A DNA stretch of 64,000 bases, taken from positions 1,298,053-1,362,052 of the forward strand of contig NZ_FWXO01000001.1 in the NCBI RefSeq assembly GCF_900176415.1. Reading direction: 5' to 3'. The DNA is from Cellulophaga tyrosinoxydans (GTDB lineage Bacteria > Bacteroidota > Bacteroidia > Flavobacteriales > Flavobacteriaceae). This document shows, in pieces, positions 60,299 through 64,000 of this stretch; the first letter of the stretch is position 1; each line of letters starts with the position of its first letter. Under the pieces are notes generated by a model. That model was given only the letters and a program-made list of their open reading frames with translations, did not search any database and was not told where the DNA came from. Both the position numbers and the translations under genes were made by a program.

Positions 60299-62671
60299 AT
60301 GTTAGACAGCCAACAATCACCACTAAATCAAGTTATTAGCTTTAATAAGTTATTAGAGCATTATGACGTTATGGCTAAAAGTGATGATAAATTTATTGCT
60401 GAAAAGGCTAAATACATACTAAACGCGCAAGCTCCTTACCCAGAATTGCGTGAAGGTTTTACTGATGTTGCTTTGTTGGAAAAGCATAAGGCGGTCATAA
60501 AAATTATTCTGCAAGACACTTTTTCTGAAGTGCTTACTAAAAATGAAATTAAAACAGCTTCCTTACCATTTAATGACATTGTTTTTAATTCATCAGAACG
60601 ATTTAAAAAAATATTGGAAGATGCTGGCGGTAAAGAGTTCTCTCCGCATTTAAGAGATTATCCAGATCATCATTTATACATTTTGTATTGTACTGTTATT
60701 TTAAACATGCATTACGGGTATCAATTGGATTTTAAAAGACCACTATTCTACGATATTCCTGATAAGAATGGAATTATGCGTCATTATAGAATTATGTATA
60801 ATGCTGATTTTATGGAGATTCTTCCAACAGATAAAGCACCAGATCTTAGTGAAGAAGATATTAATGAATTACTAGAGAATTTTGATGATTTGGCTTTGTG
60901 GCAACAGAAAATTCCACCACAAAGTTTTATAGGAAAAGGATTTGTGGTTTCGTCTATGTTTGATGTCACTAATGAACATTCCATATCGGAGATAAAATCT
61001 AGTCTTATTGCAAATGATAAGAGAGGTAGTGAAGACTTTATGAAGAATATGCAGTCTACCTTCCGATCTTTTTTTAGCATACCCGATATTAGAGCAGGCT
61101 TTGTTACTTATAACCCAAAGAAAGATCAGTTTGAAAGAGTATTTGGAGTAGGCATGGAAAGTTTTATTCTTCATGATAAAGATGTGGAAGCTTGTACTGA
61201 AGCGCTATGTAAATCTTCTTATACTAAATTGCTCAATGATAATGCCTATTTTTCAATCGCAGATATAGATAAATATACCGAATTATGTGGAAGTGATTTA
61301 CCTTATAAATCGCTTAAAGAACAAGGTATTAAGAGTGCCATTTTTGCACCTATTGCTAACGAAGGAATGCTTTTAGGTGTTTTGGAACTGGTTTCTACCA
61401 AAAAATATGCGCTGAATAGTGTCAATGCAAATAAGCTTGAAGATATAATGCCTTTTATTGTAACCGGGGTATTACGATCTATGTCTGAAGAAGAAAATAG
61501 AATCGATGCTATTATTCAAAATGAGTGTACTTCTGTACATTCTTCTGTGTATTGGAAATTTAGAGATGAGGCTAAACGTTTTATTCTAGATAGTTTAGAT
61601 AACAAGCAACCATCATTTAAAGAAATTGTTTTTAAAGATGTTTATCCATTATATGGTCAAATAGATATTAAAGATTCTTCAACTGCCCGTAATATTGCCA
61701 TACAGCGCGATTTAATGATTCAATTATCAGAAGTAAATAACGTGCTTTTGAAAGCTTGGGAAAAAAATAAACTTCCCATTTTAGAAGAATTAATGTATCG
61801 TGTAAACAATCATATTGATGAGGTTAAAGAGGTTTTAAATACCAATAGCGAACAAGCCATATTTACGTTTATTCAAGAAGAAATTGTGCCTGTTTTTGAG
61901 TATCTAAAAAAATCTGATGCAACATTACAAAAAGAGGTATTGGCCTATGAATCTAATATAGATATGGGCACCAACTCGTATTACGATCATCGTAGAAATT
62001 ATGATGAAAGTGTTATGTTGATTAATAAAAAGCTCTCTTCGGTTATAGATAAACGCCAAAAAGATGCGCAAGCCATGTTTCCGCATTATTTTGAACGTTA
62101 TAAAACCGATGGTGTAGAGCATAACATGTACATAGGCGCATCTATTGTAGACGACAAGGAGTTTAATCCTTTGTATTTGAGTAACCTTAGATTATGGCAA
62201 TTACAGGTTATGTGCGAGATGGAGAATAAGCACTATAATTTAAAACCAGAATTGTCTGTTCCATTAGATGTAGCATCTTTAATGCTGGTTTATAATGGTT
62301 CTTTGGCCATAAGGTTTAGAATGGACGAAAAACGCTTTGATGTAGACGGTACCTATAATGCCCGATATGAAGTGATTAAAAAACGTATTGATAAATCGTA
62401 CATAAAAGGCACTAGAAAAAGAATTACAGAACCAGGCAAACTGGTAATTGTATATTCACAAAAAAGTGATGAATTAGAATATCTTAGATATATTAAATTT
62501 CTAAAATCTAAAGGCTTTTTTAGTGGTAAAGTAGAAATTGTAGAACTTGAAGGACTACAGGGTGTTTCTGGGTTAAAAGCTATTCGAGCAGAAATTAATT
62601 ATCACTTAAAAAATGCTAGTCCTGAAAAAACATATACGTACCAAGACCTTATGGAAGAATTGAAGAATTAA
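60299..62671 (+). CDS. Large GAF-domain protein
   Basis: This is a 790-residue cytoplasmic protein with a GAF-like domain at about residues 240-400 (FRSFFSIPDIRAGFVTYNP; KSLKEQGIKSAIFAPIANEGMLLGVLELVS). Long helical regions stand before and after it, and a C-terminal domain (LVIVYSQKSDELEYLRYIKFLK) completes it. It has no kinase, cyclase or helix-turn-helix. Similar large GAF proteins are widespread in Bacteroidetes but their function is unknown. It is monocistronic. Confidence 0.75.
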   Translation: MLDSQQSPLNQVISFNKLLEHYDVMAKSDDKFIAEKAKYILNAQAPYPELREGFTDVALLEKHKAVIKIILQDTFSEVLTKNEIKTASLPFNDIVFNSSERFKKILEDAGGKEFSPHLRDYPDHHLYILYCTVILNMHYGYQLDFKRPLFYDIPDKNGIMRHYRIMYNADFMEILPTDKAPDLSEEDINELLENFDDLALWQQKIPPQSFIGKGFVVSSMFDVTNEHSISEIKSSLIANDKRGSEDFMKNMQSTFRSFFSIPDIRAGFVTYNPKKDQFERVFGVGMESFILHDKDVEACTEALCKSSYTKLLNDNAYFSIADIDKYTELCGSDLPYKSLKEQGIKSAIFAPIANEGMLLGVLELVSTKKYALNSVNANKLEDIMPFIVTGVLRSMSEEENRIDAIIQNECTSVHSSVYWKFRDEAKRFILDSLDNKQPSFKEIVFKDVYPLYGQIDIKDSSTARNIAIQRDLMIQLSEVNNVLLKAWEKNKLPILEELMYRVNNHIDEVKEVLNTNSEQAIFTFIQEEIVPVFEYLKKSDATLQKEVLAYESNIDMGTNSYYDHRRNYDESVMLINKKLSSVIDKRQKDAQAMFPHYFERYKTDGVEHNMYIGASIVDDKEFNPLYLSNLRLWQLQVMCEMENKHYNLKPELSVPLDVASLMLVYNGSLAIRFRMDEKRFDVDGTYNARYEVIKKRIDKSYIKGTRKRITEPGKLVIVYSQKSDELEYLRYIKFLKSKGFFSGKVEIVELEGLQGVSGLKAIRAEINYHLKNASPEKTYTYQDLMEELKN

Positions 62672-62678
62672 TTAGCAA

Positions 62679-63071
62679 TTATCTAAGATTAAATTCTAAT
62701 AGATCTTCATATATTTTCATCTTCAAACTATTAAGTTGAACAAGTAATTCTAAGTAAGTACGCCTATTTTGTTCATGATTATTTAAGTAATAGGTATCGC
62801 ACTGAATATTGTCGCATTCCATTATTTTAGACATGTTATTTTCGTAGCGATAAAGTTTGCTCAATTCAAGTGTAGTATTTCTTTTTGATGTTTTAATGAA
62901 TTGATTGATAGTAGTATTTCGTAAAATTTTTTGTTCAATTTTATCAAAATATTCTAGCTCCTCATTCACAAATTCTAAATTTTCTATCCAATTTTTAATT
63001 TCGGTATTATCTTTTTTAAACATAATTACCTTATCCGAATCCGTTGCGTAAATTTTTTTAGTTCCATTCAT
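62679..63071 (-). CDS. Hypothetical protein coupled to the GreA-like gene
   Basis: This is a 130-residue helical protein with no signal peptide, rich in Asn and Glu (IKNWIENLEFVNEELEYFDKI; LKMKIYEDLLEFNLR) and with two cysteines (MECDNIQC). I recognise no family. Its ATG overlaps the GreA-like stop by four bases (ATGA), so the two are translated together and probably act together. Confidence 0.55.
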   Translation of the reverse strand: MNGTKKIYATDSDKVIMFKKDNTEIKNWIENLEFVNEELEYFDKIEQKILRNTTINQFIKTSKRNTTLELSKLYRYENNMSKIMECDNIQCDTYYLNNHEQNRRTYLELLVQLNSLKMKIYEDLLEFNLR

Positions 63072-63487
63072 AATAACACATCTATATCAATCTGACTTTC
63101 TTTTTGTTGCACTTTTGAAACTTTTAACTGCTGTTCCCCTGAAGGAAAATCCCATAAAATGGTATCTCCTTCAGCGTAACCAATAACAGCAGCACCCATT
63201 GGTGTAAGAATAGAAATTTTATTAGATTTTATATCGCTATCTGTAGGTAGTACTAGTTGAAATTCTTTAGTCCAATTAGTATTTGTTTGTATGGTAATAA
63301 TTGAATTAAAGCGAATAACATCTTTAGGCATATCATTTTTATCGCATATAATGGCATGTTTCAACTCTTCAGCTAATTTTAAAATTGATTTTTTAACCGT
63401 TGAATCTTTTTGAAAGCCCGATAGGTTAATAAAACGTTTTAATAATACGTATTCCGTTTTCTCTATAGTTAAATTTCCGTACTTCAT
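63068..63487 (-). CDS. GreA/GreB-family (Rnk-like) transcription elongation factor domain
   Basis: This is a 139-residue protein with the C-terminal GreA fold: an N-terminal helical part (about 1-50) and the segment ISILTPMGAAVIGYAEGDTILWDFPSGEQQLKVSKV, which matches the GreA/GreB/Rnk C-terminal domain. The full coiled-coil N-terminus of GreA is shortened, so it may bind RNA polymerase like Rnk rather than rescue stalled complexes. A coupled unknown protein follows. Confidence 0.78.
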   Translation of the reverse strand: MKYGNLTIEKTEYVLLKRFINLSGFQKDSTVKKSILKLAEELKHAIICDKNDMPKDVIRFNSIITIQTNTNWTKEFQLVLPTDSDIKSNKISILTPMGAAVIGYAEGDTILWDFPSGEQQLKVSKVQQKESQIDIDVLL

Positions 63488-63518
63488 GTTTTTAATTTTA
63501 AATGTGTTAAGGCCTCTA

Positions 63519-64000
63519 TTAAGGAAAAATACCTCTTTGGATATAGGCTAGTTCTAGTCGTTCAATAGCAATTATAAAAGCTGCTGTTCTCATATCTACA
63601 TTTTTCGATTTAGATGTTTCAATGACTCTTTTGAAAGATTCTTCAAGCTTTTTTTCTAATTTTTCCATTACCTCATTCAATTGCCATATTTCACCATTTC
63701 TATTTTGAAGCCATTCAAAATAGCTCCCAATAACACCTCCAGAATTACATAAAATATCAGGAATTATATCAATTCCTTTTTTTAATAATATTTCTTCAGC
63801 TTCAATATCTGTAGGACCATTGGCGCCTTCAGCAATTAAATAAGCTTTAATTAAAGGGGCGTTTTCTTTTGTGATTTGATTACCTAAAGCTGCAGGAATA
63901 CATATGTCACAATCCAAGCTAAAAAACGTATTGTTCTCTATTGGTGTAGATTCTTTAAAACCAAGAATACTTCCGTTATTACTTTTAGTGTATTCAAAAA
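63519..64000 (-). CDS. Glu/Leu/Phe/Val dehydrogenase, 5' end outside the window
   Basis: This is the C-terminal part of an NAD(P)-dependent amino-acid dehydrogenase, probably glutamate dehydrogenase. It has the motifs CDICIPAALGNQIT, LIAEGANGPTDIEAEEILL and DILCNSGGVIGSYFEWLQN. The frame runs open to the right edge (upstream reads TKSNNGSILGFKEST), so the TTG at 63917 is not the start. The last residues (ERLELAYIQRGIFP) give a normal end. Confidence 0.88.
   Translation of the reverse strand, partial: FEYTKSNNGSILGFKESTPIENNTFFSLDCDICIPAALGNQITKENAPLIKAYLIAEGANGPTDIEAEEILLKKGIDIIPDILCNSGGVIGSYFEWLQNRNGEIWQLNEVMEKLEKKLEESFKRVIETSKSKNVDMRTAAFIIAIERLELAYIQRGIFP

Overview
This 64 kb window is a chromosomal segment of a member of the Bacteroidetes, most likely a marine-type Flavobacteriaceae. 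The evidence is the low GC content, -7 promoter elements of the Bacteroidetes form TAnnTTTG in front of many genes, type IX secretion (T9SS) C-terminal domains, many short exported proteins ending in the flavobacterial AQ/GQ signal-peptide junction, and family-typical proteins (DUF3098, DUF4271, DUF4296, a carboxypeptidase-regulatory-domain TonB-dependent receptor). I found no rRNA, tRNA, CRISPR array or prophage. Both edges cut a gene: an ABC exporter on the left and a glutamate-type dehydrogenase on the right.

Layout. 1-3.8 kb: a type I-like export operon (ABC protein, HlyD adaptor, TolC channel) whose ATPase has lost its signature motif. 3.9-8.9 kb: YitT membrane protein, thioredoxin-like protein, TonB-like protein, and a minus-strand ftsX-DUF3098-uppP-truB run (cell division and envelope). 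9-10.9 kb: a large T9SS cargo protein. 11-20.5 kb: leuS, alanine dehydrogenase, a membrane zinc peptidase, an Lrp regulator beside a saccharopine-dehydrogenase-like enzyme, DUF423 and pckA. 20.5-30.5 kb: hemD-like/DUF4271/glycosyltransferase operon, a divergent GT2-dihydroorotase-DUF4296 operon, an epimerase, tyrS, two small lipoproteins and a LuxE-like protein. 30.6-38.8 kb: two miniature T9SS-signal proteins, an internally duplicated lipoprotein, a TonB-dependent receptor and a PhoB/PhoR-type two-component system. 38.8-43.6 kb: trmB-LysE-alkyltransferase-like genes, then an iron-sulfur and electron-transfer set (Mrp/ApbC, NifU-like, ferredoxin reductase-like flavoprotein, 2Fe-2S ferredoxin). 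43.6-47.7 kb: an MsbA-like ABC exporter and a penicillin-acylase-family lipoprotein.

47.7-54.3 kb is the accessory region and the most interesting part. It holds a REP-associated tyrosine transposase (RAYT) broken by one in-frame stop and bracketed by inverted copies of a short palindromic repeat. It also holds further copies of that repeat and three other palindromic or dispersed repeat families, a partial second copy of the 3' end of the acylase gene, and a nuclease-like toxin gene coupled by an ATGA overlap to a probable immunity gene. Several small exported, membrane and DUF2019 genes and two decayed open frames complete it. It reads as a toxin/immunity and repeat graveyard inserted beside the acylase gene. 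A related palindrome has entered the leuS coding sequence in frame at 13.5 kb.

54.3-64 kb returns to housekeeping content: exported proteins, the two-enzyme agmatine-to-putrescine route (aguA/aguB), a metallophosphoesterase, a large GAF protein, a GreA-like factor and the dehydrogenase fragment. All functional calls come from reading motifs and translations by eye; no database search was run.
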